Part shown: piece by piece, positions 35,101 to 50,100 of the stretch
Numbering within the stretch: the first letter of the stretch is position 1
Layout of the letters: each line of letters begins with the position of its first letter
Source: Patagioenas fasciata
Taxonomy: Eukaryota; Chordata; Aves; Columbiformes; Columbidae
DNA: 64,000 nucleotides
Reading direction: 5' to 3'
Assembly: GCF_037038585.1 (NCBI RefSeq)
Contig: NC_092524.1
Span: forward strand, 41,550,001-41,614,000
The notes under the pieces: generated by a model
Told to the model about the DNA's origin: nothing
What the model saw: only the letters and a program-made list of their open reading frames with translations
The model's database searches: none
Made by a program: the position numbers and the translations under genes

Positions 35101-38100
35101 TTGGTTTAGACACAGAAATGACGTAGGTTTACCTCATCTAGATAATGCCTCAGGCTCCCTTTGGTTCTGTTTTTCTATGACTGAGTAGAAGAAAGAGTAA
35201 ATGGGTAATATTGGCATAAAGTCAATGTTCCTGGCATCCTGTTTGATGCTATTTGAATGCTTTTTTACCAAATTTGGATCAATTTTGTAAACCAAGAAAA
35301 TGTAGGAGACCTAAGCTTTCTTTTCTGTAATAGATACATCACCAATAAGCTTGTTACAGCGAAGAGGAGTGTATATATAAAACATGATAGAACATATTAC
35401 TGAAAGATTATTAATGGAGTTTGTCAAAGGTTGACCTAAAGAGCAGGAATATTGAATATTTGTGTTGATTGCTATGATACAAAAAATAAAAAAAGGAAAA
35501 AAAGGAATATGCTCGTAAAATGTGCATGTTACCCAAAATTTGAAAGCATTGACACTATGCAGTTTACTAGAACATCATAAATGAGTACCTTAAACATAAT
35601 AATAGGGAGGGAGTTAAATTCTAAAATTGAGAAAGGCAAGGAAGTAAAAATAAGATTATTTTCGGCCTGTAAACTGGGAGCCCATTAGTTGGAGAGAACT
35701 AGAGAATGATAGCCTCAGTTAACTTCAGAACATTACAGGAAAATACAGATATAGGAACAGTCTGGCTTTCTTGGTGCTGGTATTTCAGAAACTTGAACTC
35801 AGAATAAAAAAAGTGCTGAAGGGAGCACTTCTATTGCTACTGTCATCCTGGAAGCCTAGTAGAAAGTGTGGCTTACTAAGTATAGCTACTGATAGAAATT
35901 GCTGATGTAATCCATCTCTCTCAAGTTCCTAGAGGACAAAAGCTCAGGAACAAAAGTACCTTTAAAGTAAGAGAATTATTATGGCTGGCCATTCATAAAT
36001 TTGGAATGGAAGGCCTATTAATGTTCAAAGCTTTAAAGTTCATTTTTGAAGAAAGAATGTAAGACAGATAATTATTTGAGAAATTTTTAGAGGTAAAATA
36101 AAACAAAGGGGTATAGGATTTATGACATGAGTCCTGAGGTACTGCTTGACTTGAGACCTATGATAAGATTAGGTTTGATGTTTCCTGTTGGTTATTACAT
36201 TCTTGTCAGTATTAATTATTTATTAGAAATGTTGCTTTATGTCTTTTGTTCTGACCTAAATATGTGAGGGAAATCTTTCTATCTGCAGTGTGAAATATTT
36301 TAGAACTTGGGAATTATCCCTAACCGGGGGACTGACATTAAATTTATTTTAAAAAGTAAAAAAAAAAAAAAGGTAAAACAAAAGGAATGTCTATTACAAG
36401 AGGTGGGATTTAGAGAATTTAAATATACATAACTGCATACTGTGATTTTCTTTAAATTACACAAGTAATTCTTGAGGATTTTATATCTGAAAAATGGTTT
36501 CCAAGTGGACAACCATTTCTGTTCTGTAACATGGTTTTATGGGAGGTTTTTAACAATGTGATACTAACACAATCCAGAAGTTACAGTATGCATTGTCAGA
36601 GACAATTGGAAAAGATTGTGCAGTGTTTGACTTTATACAGTGACCAATAATTAACTTCTCCCATATTTTTGCTCAAAAAAAGAAGAAAAAGGGGGAGGAG
36701 GAAAAGCCAATGGATGTGCTAGCAGGGGGAAATTCATGATTTGATCTCTTTGCAACAAAAGCTGTTGGCTATTAGCAACCATTAGGTAAGAAGAGGATGG
36801 ATTTCTCAGTGTTAAAGTGGCACAAACTTCTTCAACCCTATTCTTAACTCTTTTCCGCACTGTTCTAGCCATTAACCGACCAGATATAACGGACACAGAA
36901 ATGGAAACTATAATGGACACTATTGTTGATAGTCTCTTCTGTTTTTTTGTTACACTTGGTAAGTTTTCAAATACTAGCATATTTTCCATATGTTTTCCTT
37001 TTAGAAAAGATTCATATTCAATGAGATGCCTAGAATTTTAGTGATTTCATATAGGAAATTAAAGGCAGAATTAGATCTGTGACAGAAATAGTTCGTGGAG
37101 TGGGTTTCTCAAATCATTGATATATATCACTGCAAAAGGCAGTAAAGACTGCCCTACATGGGAGTTGAATCTCTGTCTTCAGTATCAATGGGAAAATAAT
37201 GCTGAAGTGCAAAGGTTTGGATTCACTGTTTTTACAAAATCCTAGTTTGCAATGAAGAGCAATAGTGCTTTGAGTTTGGATTTGTAGCTCTCAAAAAGTA
37301 AACAAACAAAAGCAAACAAATAAAACGCCCCACACAAACAACAAAAAAAAAAAGCAAAACAGAAAAAGAAGAAAAAATAATCCCTCACACAAACCCTGTA
37401 AAGATCTACCTGAAATACAGGATAGGAAGATGTATTAAATTTACTTATTGTATTGTGAGTTTTCATGACGTTTAATCTACATTCTCACTGGACTTATCTC
37501 AGTCAGAGATAGTGATTCCCAGCTTCCCTTGTAGGAATGCTACAGGGCAGTCTGTTCAAGCGAGATTCCCTTGGACCTGTTGATTTCTTTCAAATGTTAC
37601 CATGTTACAAAATAAGCCTCCTTTATTCAGTCACTTAAACTCTATGGTATTTGAATTTTCATATTTATATAGATAAGTGAGAAACAGTAGCTAAAGGTTT
37701 TGACACCTGAAAGCCAATGAAAAATGCGCTTTTGAAAATAACGTTACCCTGCAGTGAGTTGTAATTGATATATTGTGGTAGTGGTGTTATAGTACTTGTT
37801 GTTGTTTTTAAGGGATTTCTCACCTTTTGAAACTACGTTTTAATGCTTCTATGTGAGACAATGTCCCCTCCACAGTACAATAGCTATCTTTCTCATAAAC
37901 TGCTGTATGAGGTGTTCACCTACTTTTGTAAAACCTTATTTGATATTTCTATATAGTATCTTTTGTTTCGTAAATGAAGACCACAAGACAAATTTAGTAT
38001 GTTTGTATTGTCCACTTGAAAAATTTCATCTCAGAATGTTGCTAAAAATTTGTTTTATGAAAAGTGCACTAACTTATAATCTGAAAATTATAATGCAAGT

Positions 38101-41100
38101 AGCAGTCAATATATCTTTTATTAGGAGCTATTCCTATAATCAGATGCTCAAGAGGAACTGCAGCTGAAATGGTGGCAGTGGTAAGAAACTGTTTTCTAAG
38201 CAAGTATCATTTTAAAACTTGTGTCTTAGTAAGAAATTTTTATTTATCTTAGTGGAAAAGCCCGTAAGTGCAAGACATTTTCACTATGTTGAACCAGCTC
38301 ACATTGAGCTTGATCATCAAGTAGGGATGAAATTACCAAACTAAATCACAATTTAAAATATCTGCAGCACTGTCTTCATTAGGAGTCACTGTGTTTTGTT
38401 TCTTCTGTCTTCCTCACGTGTTTCTTTGTCAGTGAAGTCTTAATACTGATTAGACCTGAGCATTCAGTGTGCATGCATTCATGTTGAGGGTCATCTCATT
38501 TTTATGCAACACAACGTGGCAGCATCTGACTGCCCAGTTTACTCCTTCTGCTGTGGTTCCCTCTTGGTGCCTCCTACTGGTATTTTCTATTCACATGTTT
38601 GTGGAAGGCGTGCTAAGTGTCAGGAAGGAGATTAGTGGACATAAAGGAAGCATCTTCTATGTAGTCCTGGATACAGCTATGTGCTGGTTTGACTGAAAAT
38701 GGGTTGATTGTCTTTGTGCAGTTAGAAACCTTTTCATAGCACATATGCTCATTATTTGGACATAGTTTGAGAACAAGCAGGTAACACCCTGGCACAGAAC
38801 TAATGTTTTTGATTGCTCTGGTGTAAGAGCCAAGGGCATTCTGAGTGGTCTGCTAACAGGTGTGAGGCATCAAGATAGGCAGGGCAGAGCTTGAATGACA
38901 TCCAGATTGATCAATAAGAGTATTCCACCCCATTAGTGTCATGCTAATGATTTAAGGAGAGTTACTCTTCCGGGTTGTTTAGCTTTTTCTCTTGCACTTC
39001 CGCTGTCTTTTGCTAATGAGGTGGGGGAGTTTCAGTCGGGACATTTAGCGTGGCCTTTTGCCGTCCTGCAGAGGCCTCTGGGCTTTTCTGCCTTTTTCTT
39101 CTCTTTTCTCTCTCTGGGATCAGCTGTTTGGACCAGGTGTGGCTTGCTGGGACTGGCTGCTCAGTTGTGGACAGAGTTCATGAGGAATTGCCTTGAGTAT
39201 CTTTTATTTCTATTATATATATATTTACTAGCAGGGTATTGGTATTTTGTTATTTTATTAAACTCTGTTTGTCTCAATCCAAGTTTCTCCCTTCCCTTTT
39301 TATTCTCTCCCCTGTTGGGCGGGGGGTAGGGGGTAAGTGAGCAGCTCTCGTGATTGTATTGCTAGCTCGGGTTAAACCACAAGCAGCTATAAATGCTGGA
39401 GGGAGAAAATAGAAAGAAGAGATTTCATTCTTTCACATGTGCAGTGGATCTAGACTTCCTGCAGCTAAGACATCTGTGAATTACCATAACAACACATCTT
39501 TAAATGTTCACCTTACAAAGGGGTTAGGAAACAGCTGGTTTATTATTTGTTAAAAGCTGTTTTGTTTCTTTCCTCCCTCCCCCCCAGAAATTAGATAAGA
39601 AGCTCAGAGAGAATCTAAGAGATGCCAGAAACAGTCTTTTTACAGGTGACGCACTTGGAACTGGCCAGTTCAGGTACGGTGTTAGTAATAACTATGTGTT
39701 TTTGTTTTTCATATTTCAGTTGCCTGAAATATTAGCATAAGTCACCGCTGTAGTGAAAATTGTATTTACAAGAATTTGATTCAAAATCTGTATTAAAAGA
39801 ATTTATATACTCCTGAGCGAGTTTTCCAGTCTCTTAGCATAAGTGGTTTGAAAACTTTTATAGCTAATAAGTGTGCATTCCTAGGTCAGTGAGACAGGAA
39901 CTACTTAACAAACTGGGTAGTTTTGTTCAACCTTTAAACCCAGCAAGAACCAAGCTCCTGCAAAACCACACAGTTGAGAGAACCACAATATGCAGCTGGC
40001 TGTCTGAACATACCTGTGAGCAACCTTTAGTCCATTTTCTCACTTGTGAGCACTGTTATCGGTTGTAGTTATGTCTAAAGCAAGTATTTCTCAGCCAACC
40101 CCTAAATTCTACCAGAGGAGGATTGCTTAAGGACTACCACTTGGACAATTAGATTGTTAAGCACTATTAAGTCATGACCATTTGAATCCTTCGAGGAGAG
40201 AGGTGAGAAGAGACATTGTGGGTGCTCGCATGTATCTGACAGTGTGTTCTCTGTAACCTCCTGTGTATACCATTGCCCCCAGATAGCTGAATACTTCAGA
40301 GACTGCCTTAGGAAAGTGTATTACAGGAGTTTACACTGTACTGGAAAGGTGAGGAGATGTACTGAGAATACTGTAGGAAACAGTTATGATCTCCTAACTG
40401 GATATAAAATAGTAATTGTATTTGTGTCACAAATTAAGATCAGGACTTGGATAAAAGACAAAAAACGTCAAGGGTTGCAAAATGGAATGAGCTCAAAAAG
40501 TATTAGGAAAGAATAGCTGTAAAATACCAGTTCCCTCATTTTCATGGGAAGTGAATTGTAACCACTGGCTTGTTTTCCTGATAGTGTAGCATCATTGCTC
40601 TCAGAAAATCAAAATGCAGGGAAAGGGAAACATGGGAACCAGCTAAATGGCTTCAGATGTTTAGTTTGGTTTTCAGAATCAGGTGACTAAGGCTCTTGAG
40701 ATTATATATCTACTTGAAAATACTTACTGCATGGACATCCAGAGCATGGAATTAACATGCTTTTACTCTGCTCAAATACACTGTAATTTGGCCATCACAT
40801 TTACTGTAGGGTTAATGTGCTTAAAGGAAAAGGTTGCAATAATGTTCTGTCAATTCACAGCATTCCTATCTTCACTATAAATGTTTCATGTAATCATAAC
40901 CCAACACATTAAGGCATGTCTGCATACTTTTTCCACTAAATTGAGTGTTGATGGAATTAACACAATGGACCTCAGAAGTTCATATTTTTTTCTTTATGGA
41001 TTTCATATACAAAGAGAAAAATGAAATTAAAAACCTTTGAGAGAGAGATTTTATATTTGAGGTTCATGATGGCTATAAAGCTCAAATATTACCCACTCAG

Positions 41101-44100
41101 ACAGTTGCTTGGAACTCAGATGTGTACCCACAGGAGGAGTTATTAGTTAATACCTAAAATGCTAGTTACTGTTCAGTGTTCTGACTTCTGCTCAACATTT
41201 ATGCATTGTTAATTTCACTTAGTAATGATAAAAAGATGATTTTATTTTGTACTAAGACAGCATTTCATGGAATTTCTGGCAGTGATCAGCCCCAGATGCT
41301 TTGGGGAAGGCTGGAGGAACTCTGCAGTAGGCAATTTGGCTTTTAACTTGAAATATGATGTAGAAGGTGGTTGATATCACTCAGGATGTTACTGAGGCGT
41401 TCTAAACATGTTTAAAGAAGTACTAATACAGTGTCATCTTTTCAGCTTCCAAAGGCCCCTTTTAGTCCTTGTTGACAGAAACATAGATTTAGCAACTCCT
41501 CTACATCACACATGGACATACCAAGCTTTAGTGCATGATGTTCTGGTAAGAATAAATCTGATCTTGTTACTGAAACTATTTCTTCACTCAGTTTTTTATA
41601 AAATTTAATACCATATTCTCTCTTAATCCAAAATCTCTTTTTTCTGCTTTATGTGAAACTTGTTTAGTAAAAAACTATTTGGAAGATTTTTCCCTAGAAG
41701 GTTTATTTAGCAATAACTTCTAAAATCGTTAAAACGTAGAAATCTTGATATTATCAAAAGATAGGTAATTCAGCAATCCTAGCGTTTTCTTCAGTAGTTC
41801 ATGATCTTTTATGTAAACTCCAAATGCCATCAAGTGCCATTCAGTTTTGAAAAATAAATGCTTTAAATGGGTTTTTAAACCGATTTAGTGTTAGTTTGAA
41901 TTTCTAAAAAGACCTATTTCCGTTTTTCTCCACAAGGTGGTGTAGGTGTTCAGTATAGAGCTACCAAGTGGTATAATGACCCTACTGTGAGGAATCGAAA
42001 ATAGAATTTTTAAATAATTTTTTGGAAATTCAGATATCCACAAACCACTTCTATTTCCTCAAGTTTACTGTATCAAATCAGTAGTAGAAATGCACTTGAA
42101 TGAAAGCAAATACTATTTACCTAAGATTTATGCATTTTGTATATAGTTATCGTTGAAATAATAGAAAATAATATGAGTAAGAATAGTTACTGTCTGGAGG
42201 CTTTTTTATATGGTAGGGTTACACATGCAAGTCATTTCAGTATCTAGCTTTGAGGAATATTTTGGTTTTATTATTGAGACTATTAGAGGAATAGGTAAAA
42301 TGCGCACATGTACATATGTGTTTGTATACAAAGTTGGTTGTGAACTGTATAGTTCTACATAAATAGTCATACATACAGTGTTATCCAGAAACTTGCATTG
42401 CTATGATGGAAATATTTTAGCACTAATGGGATGCTTTAGGACACTTTAAAATTCTATTTTATGTAATTCACTTTTCATAAAATGTCCCTTCATCTTAAAT
42501 TTAAGGGTGCTTTTTACAAATAGACAATTGTTGGCCTGGTTTCTTTAGGAGAGGCGTATATGAAAAAAAAAACCACAATTTGCAATGTGCTTTCTTTAAT
42601 AGTGATTGAACTGGCCAGACACTTGCAAATAGAAGTACCACATTTCTGCAGGTTTCTTTTGAAAAATCAGTGAAAGAGTAGGGGATGGAAACCCAAACAA
42701 GAATTTTTACAGCTGTAAATGCTATTGCACAAGGTCTACACTTCAGTTTGTTACCTGCCAATCACTTAATCAGCAAATAGTCACTTAATAGCTAGTGAAT
42801 CCATGCAGCGCTCGAGGTATTTACCTCCTGCCTAGCTGCTGGGTAGAGAAGGCAGGGTTGGGTGGCCTCAGACACGTGTTGAGGTAGGGCTTTGGTGCAT
42901 CAGGGTGCAGAGGGATCAGAGATGCAGTGGAAGCTGAGGAGAACTAGGACTGCAAGTGTGGAGGGGTACTAGAATAACACTAAAAGAATGATTTGAAGAT
43001 CCTTAGTCATTTGTGCTGCATCAGGCTTCAGTTGTTTCTCTGGAACAAACGGTTAAATGTTGCATGTTGCTTCTCAGTTTTGACTGAGTTGATAGGATGA
43101 TGAATTTGTATAGTGAAATTGTAACCAAGTGGCCTGTGATTCCATGTCAAAGAGAATAGTTTAATTTCAAAACCAGTCCAGTTACTCATCTTCAAGGCAA
43201 GCATGCCAGGTTCTTCATGTACTGAGCATAATGTTTCATGAAATAACCACAGTAGCCTTTTAAAATGCCATAAATTTTAACCGTGAAAATGTTACCAAGG
43301 CGATGATTATGTAAACTGTACTTTCAAATAAATTGTTTTCCGTTTAAGTTCTCAGTTACAATGGTCCAGGAATTTTGTGGGGTGTTGAACTAAATGCTAA
43401 TCCAGCCACAAAGTTGTGTGCTACATCTGTTTAGATTATAATGATGGTGTTTCTACACATAAACAGGCTTGTATTAAGAGATTCCCATTTCGGAATAGAA
43501 AACCATTTTAGGAGTAGATACAGGAAAATTGGAGACCTGGATAGAAAGCTTTATGAAGACAAAATGGGGAGGCAAAAGGAGGAAGATGCTAGTCAATAAG
43601 AATCATTTTGGTAAAACTTGTAAATGCCGAAACTAACTTGGAAACTAACTTGGTCACTGGTGAGTTAGACTGAGACAAAACATAGATCTCCATCAAAAAT
43701 CACAGCTGAATTTGCAATCAAATGATATTTTTTTTCCTTTAAGTTTTCATCGAACATATGTACTTGAAATATACTCTTTTTTTGATGAAGCATTAAATAA
43801 GTCTTGTGAGATGAGATTTTTGCTCACTGGCTGCATGTGCTTCCATTGAATATCTACTTGGTTTTGTTTCTGTTCTGGCATGGATCATTTATAGTATTTC
43901 ATTTTAAGTGTGAACTCTGCCAAGGGATAACTAGAAACATTTTTAAATTTTATTTGACAAATTTATTACAGTGATCTAGTTCTGTGTACTGTAAGGAACA
44001 TAATAAAGTGGAGTTTTATTTCTGGAAAAATATCTATTTTAAAAGATTTGCCACAGATTCTCTATAGTTGAAGATTTGCCTCTTCTTATTGTTATTTGCC

Positions 44101-47100
44101 AAGCAAAGAGCACCTCTGAAATTTTAAGCATTCTTGAAAAGGGTTAGAATAAAGTCAGCAAGTGGAATACTCATTAATCTTTGTTGAAAACCAGAGGGAA
44201 TCTGTATGCAGCAGAAAACAAAGAGCTGTCCTTAGCAAAAGTAGTGGGGGAAAGAACCAGAAGACGCGCAGGGAGCAGCGCGCTAACACAATCGTGTGAG
44301 CATAACTGTCATCTAGGAAAAAAATGTGGTTTCTAGGTTCATGTGCCTATGGAAGAAGAAAAACTATATGGAGAAATAGCAGCTTTCTTGAAAGCTGTTG
44401 CTTTATCATGCACTCACTATTTCACCAGTGTTTAGAAAAATAGGAAAAGAGCTGTGAAGGTGCAGTGAAATAGTCCTCACAGTGGAGATTCCTGTTGCTG
44501 ATTTCATGAGCTTTGCAGCTTTGATACATTTGCTGTAGCTGTGTAAGCAAAATTTAGCCTCAAACATTTTTTTGTCTGCAAAACAAACTCTTGTTACCTT
44601 AAAGTTTTGGTCAGTCGTTAGAGCTCAATTATTGCTAAGTAATTTATTTTCTGTACAGAAAACAGTGTTCAGAGACCAGTGTCAGAAGATTGCCTGCGTG
44701 TGAGACAATCAGATGTCTTTGCTGAGCATTAGTTTCTTTGTTAGGCATTTTTTCATTAAATGTGAGTAATTTTGGAGTTCTGACATTACTGTTGTTATTA
44801 TCTAGTTGGTAAACTGTTTCCTGTCCTTTTAAGAAATTCTTATAAGCATCTGTGTTAATATTTTTAGAAAGTATTCTAGGAGATAATTTGTTGACTGTAG
44901 AAGACATTAAATAATTTAAACCTGTTAAATATTTACACGAGATTTGTCCTTTTTTAGGATTTCCATTTGAATCGAGTTAACTTGGAAGAATCAACAGGAA
45001 CAGAAAGTTCTCCAGCAGGTGCTAGACCTAAGAAAAAAAATAAGAAGTCCTATGATTTAACTGCATCTGATAAATTCTGGCAAAAGCATAAGGGCAGGTA
45101 AGCTATAAAGGTACAGATTTTATATTTAGTCAATAAAATTCCAAGTATTCTTCATATTACAGTAGTTCTATTTTTAAGCTTCTTTGAAAATATTTTTGAA
45201 GTTTGTTTTTTTAAGGAATGATCTTTGTCAGTATTCATTTGCCTTATTAATTGTATATCAGCTTTTTGTTACAGAGCACAAAATTGTTCTTATCAAAATT
45301 ATATAAAAATATTGAAAGCGGTGAATATTTCTTAGAAAGTTTAAGTAAACAGTGAGATGTTATTATCTTCACTGATTTGATACTGTTGCATGATTTGGGT
45401 TTTGATATTTCTGAAAACGTTTTCATGATCATCTTGATCATGCAACCTCTCTGGTTCTAGTATTTCAGTTTGTTGATTTAACTGAGGAGCCTAATGCAGA
45501 GTGTCACATTAGTCCTTTTCCAGAGGTAGCTGAGTCTGTTCAGCAAGAACTGGAATCCTACAGGGCCCAAGAAGATGAAGTCAAAAGACTTAAAAGTATC
45601 ATGGTAAGTTTTATCACCTATATGTGCTTTATGTAAAGCATAACAGGACTTGTAGAGATGCTTAGTCCATTCTGTCACCACACACACAAAACTTGTCAGG
45701 ACATACTGAATTTTAGGCATAATACAATATTAAAAATGGAGGAGGTTCAATGTCTTGCATTTATTGGCATTACACGTATAACTTCCATAATAATTGTAAA
45801 ACATGATCCAGACTTTAATACCTTTATGAGAAAATAGTTTTTAAATGCACTGACTATATTTGCATGTGTGATCTTGCTGTTTATTATGACAACTTTTATT
45901 CCTCTTTCCAAACCCTTCCTCAAAACCCAGGGTATAGAAGGGGAGGATGAAGGAGCAATAAGTATGCTTTCTGACAATACAGCCAAGCTAACTTCAGCTG
46001 TCAGGTAAGTAATCAACAATGCATGATTATTTAATTAATTGGGAAGCATTTCTAATTCCTTCTGTCATTTTGCATTTAATATCTTTAAAATTAACTAGCT
46101 TTAAAAGTAGGCTATTCAGCTCAATAATAGATTTTAAATACTTTATAATTATAGTGAAGTTTAATGCAGTGTCCTAGACAAGTACTTGCCCATGTGACTT
46201 CCACAGCGTGTGTGTGAGCCCTGTACACATGACTTTGGAGTGCTTCCCCAGAAAAGCAAATAACCTTACGCACATCATAGCTTTGCTGACACTTCCACCA
46301 GAAAAACTTCCTACCTCTGCATTCCTTCCTTAAAAAGAACTGTTAGTGAAACATGTGGATAACGTCATTCTGTTATGAGAATCATTACATCTATCCTTTG
46401 TAATTTTTTAGTTCCAATCCTACTGTATTCTATAATTTTAAATTTTAATAATATCTAAGGGTCCCTTCCAACCTAAACTCTTCTATGATTCTGTGAATTT
46501 ACACAATACACAATTCATCGAACTGTGCAACTCAGCAGGTTAGTTTGTATTTAATCCCTTCAGCTCTCTTCCAGAACTTCTGGAAAAGAAGAGGCTCATT
46601 GATCTTCATACAAATGTTGCAACAGCTGTTTTGGAGCATATAAAGGTACGATTGCTCTCCAGCTTCAGTTTTCAATCAGTAGTGCTCCTTACCTTGAAAA
46701 ACACATTTGAGCAGGTGAAGTAGGATAAGAAAGTGGACCTTCTTAACTGTGCTACCTTTTACAGAAATCAGTGTGTAACTATTTACTGTTGAAGGGTGAA
46801 AGGGAATGAATTTTGAATACCTCTGTGTGGAAAGTGAAGTGAACGTATAATTTCTTCCTTATCAGAATTTACTGGTATGCTCTCATTTTTTTATGATGGC
46901 ATAACCTTTAGTGTGGGTTGAAGTCTTTCCAAAATCAGTTTATGATGGAAGAGTCTTGTTTGCTTTGGAGATGTGTCATGACAAGTTACGACTTTAGTCT
47001 AAGCAATTTTCCATTCTGTATGTGTTTATCAGAAGGATACTGTTTACTGTTCATCAACAAAAATGATACGTAGAAGTGTGGCAATAATGATGCAAGTTAC

Positions 47101-50100
47101 TAAACTGATCTTTCCCACTGGGTCCATATTAGATGTCCTGTGCATAATTTAAGCACTTCAGAAGGATGCCTGTCCTCTTTTCTGTTTAAGTCTGCTGCTC
47201 TTGTATCAGCGAACTTGCAGATGGTTTCAGGATCAAATAAAGACCTTGGTTACTACTAGGATAACTAGGAAGATGGATCGGTTTTCAAAATATGAGAACA
47301 GAAATCATAGATGAGGCTTTCAGAAACACTGAAGTTCTGGTTTTGAAAGTGATTCAAGCACCAAGTCTCACTGAAGATAAATAGTTAGAAAATTTTACCC
47401 AATGCTATTTATAACTCATAGAAGGCAATGTGTTTTGAAGCTGACTTTAACATTTGTCAAGTGCATAAAATCTGTCCTCACATATTACTGCTACTTAATT
47501 CTTTAAAACTAAGCACTGTAAATGCACAAAGGATTCATTTTGAATTTTAATGAATAAATTAATTTTACATATTTATAAAGCTGGCAAAGAGATGTAAGTG
47601 TGTCTCTGTGGCTCATGACTGTAGGGGTTAACTTATGTGCCTTTGCAGTATTGGGCATTTCAGTTCTCATATCTGGCAACTTGAAAGCAGTACATTAATA
47701 CCATTGAAAAAAATAAGTAGAAGTCGACAATGTCGATATTTACCGTAGGGTCCCTCAACTGCAGCACTCTGCTGACCTGCAGGGCCTCTCCTCAGACTGG
47801 GAGCCTGTTCTCACAGAGCTCCCAGGGAACAGGGACCCACTTCTCCAAAAATGACCCTTGATTCTGGTACTGTGAAGTGCTCGGGCTCTGAACCTCCTGA
47901 TTCTATAGCTGTCAAAGATGATTGTGAGACAAATGAGCATGCAGCTTCTTCAGTATGTTGATGATATGTGCATTTGTATCGTCTCTTACTTTAGAAAGGA
48001 TCACTTCCTTCATCTCCAGATATTTAGGAAACTATCTTAAACTCAAACTGATGCAAAAGCGCATGGTTTTTTCTGTGGAATTTACCTACATTAAGCCATA
48101 TCACTGAATGAATATAAAGTGTCTTCCAACTGCTTTTTCTGTCCATTTTCTCCTCTCTTTTCACTCTCTAGTGTTATAGCATTACAAAAAGTATCTCGAG
48201 GTATGGAATTTTAATGTGCAGGATGATATGCTACCTAATGGATTCTTGAAAAATACTCTTAAAAAGGACGCTATCTCAGCCAGTACTTCTTAAAGAAATT
48301 CTGATGGCACTGTGGGGCTATGGTTATTAGGTTTTATATACAGTTAAATAACTTCATCAGGTTATGATAAGAGAGAATTTTTTGGCAAGTGCCCGGTTAT
48401 GAGGAGCTAGTATGGCATCATGCTTTTCCCCAGCTTACTGTATTTTCAGTCTTAAAATAATCTGAAAGCGCATTCATACTTTAAAATAAATTGTTTGCAT
48501 TGTCTCTCATGGTTTTTTGCTACATAAAGTATTTGAGCATTTTTCTTCAGTAAATATATCAGTGCAAAGAATGCTACAGGACCTACTTTAGATATACTAA
48601 GTGAATTTAATTTTTCTTGTGGTCAAATTTTAGTGTTCAGTTTACAGCTGCTTTCCACATTCTCTTGGATCATTTTCTAAGACACAGCAAGAGGAAACCA
48701 GGAATTAATCACATACTCAGGGGTCTTGGCAGTTTTCTGGCACAGCTTAGTGTTTAGTGAAATAATGGAAAGAATGCATCACTTTCTTCGTAAAGTGAAC
48801 TATCAAGTATTTATTGTCAGTGCTTAGAACAGATGCATCCTTGTTTGCATTGATTGTGGGTTGTTTTTTTTTTTTTCCCTCTGAAGAAGGTGGTGACTGA
48901 AGGACTGTACCCAACAGATAACAAACTTAGGACTAGAATTATGGGAATCTTTCTAGCTGCTTTAGAGTTCAGGTGATGCTTATCTTTGCCTGTCATTTTA
49001 ATGTGAATACTAGGATTAGTGATGTATGTTAAATAGGGACATATAAGAAGGTGTACATGTACATTTTTCCAATATTACTAATTGAAGAAGGGGTAGATTA
49101 CATAACATCTTGCTAGAATTCTATGCATGTGAATTTAAGTGGCATATTTTTATGTGAATTGTTGTAGGTCTTAGATTACTTACTTTTCTTTGGTTTAGGG
49201 GTTTGGTTTTTTTTTTTAATTCCTACAGAATTTTCTTATCATGTATCTCTAATTTTGCTTGATCTCCAGGCCTGATACTTTGAGTGGCTCCATTATCTGG
49301 TTGCCCACTAACCTTTCAAATTGTCAAATTCATATTTTGTAAAGGAATTCCACCATTTTAACTGTTGTGTTTTAAATGAAGTTACATTTTTGTCTTACCA
49401 TGTGAACGGACATGATATGTGTTTGTGAAGTATACATGTCACAGTGGTCGAGGCTGTTTTTCTGTAGTTCAGAACTAATAATTGAGTAACTTTCCAGTGG
49501 ACAACAGCTTTTTCAGAGTTCAGTTGCAGTGACCTTTCCAGCATCATTCTGTGCAGTTCAGTCGAAGGGAACCGGCTGTAGCTGCCACTTTGAGTCTTTT
49601 CCCAGAGCTTCTCTTCCTCCTGACAGGAGCACACTGTAATTACCTGACCCACCCCACTTATTCTAGGGGCTTTTATTTCTGGTTGTTTTCCGTCAGTATC
49701 TTTGAGATAGTAATTTCTTAGAAAAGTTCTTCTGCATGTTCTCTCTCTAAGAGGAAGAACCTTTGTCCTTTAAAGACAAAAGGAGATTCTCCAACGTGTC
49801 CTTACAAAAGTGACTCTCTAAGAGATTTCAATGGGTCCTGCTTCCACTTTGATGCTTAAAAGAGAAGGAATTTTATATTCATTTGGAAGTACGGTTCTCA
49901 GGTAGAGATGCCCTTGCACTTCAGTAATTTACCCTGAAGTAAGTTTTGCCCTACAAACAGCCTTTTTCTAAAGATGCCACGTTGAAAGCTTTCACAAATA
50001 TATTTACCAAAAAAAAAAAAAGTCAAAACAAGCTGAAGCGTAGCGCTTCAACTGCAATGCAAATCCTGTCCCTGAACTGGCAGCCAGAAAGGTCTCCTGA

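Noticed and set aside
39871-40068. 65-codon open frame after SCFD1 exon 9
   Set aside because: No match to any family I know, no phase-compatible splice sites, and SCFD1 exons 9 and 10 join directly without it.
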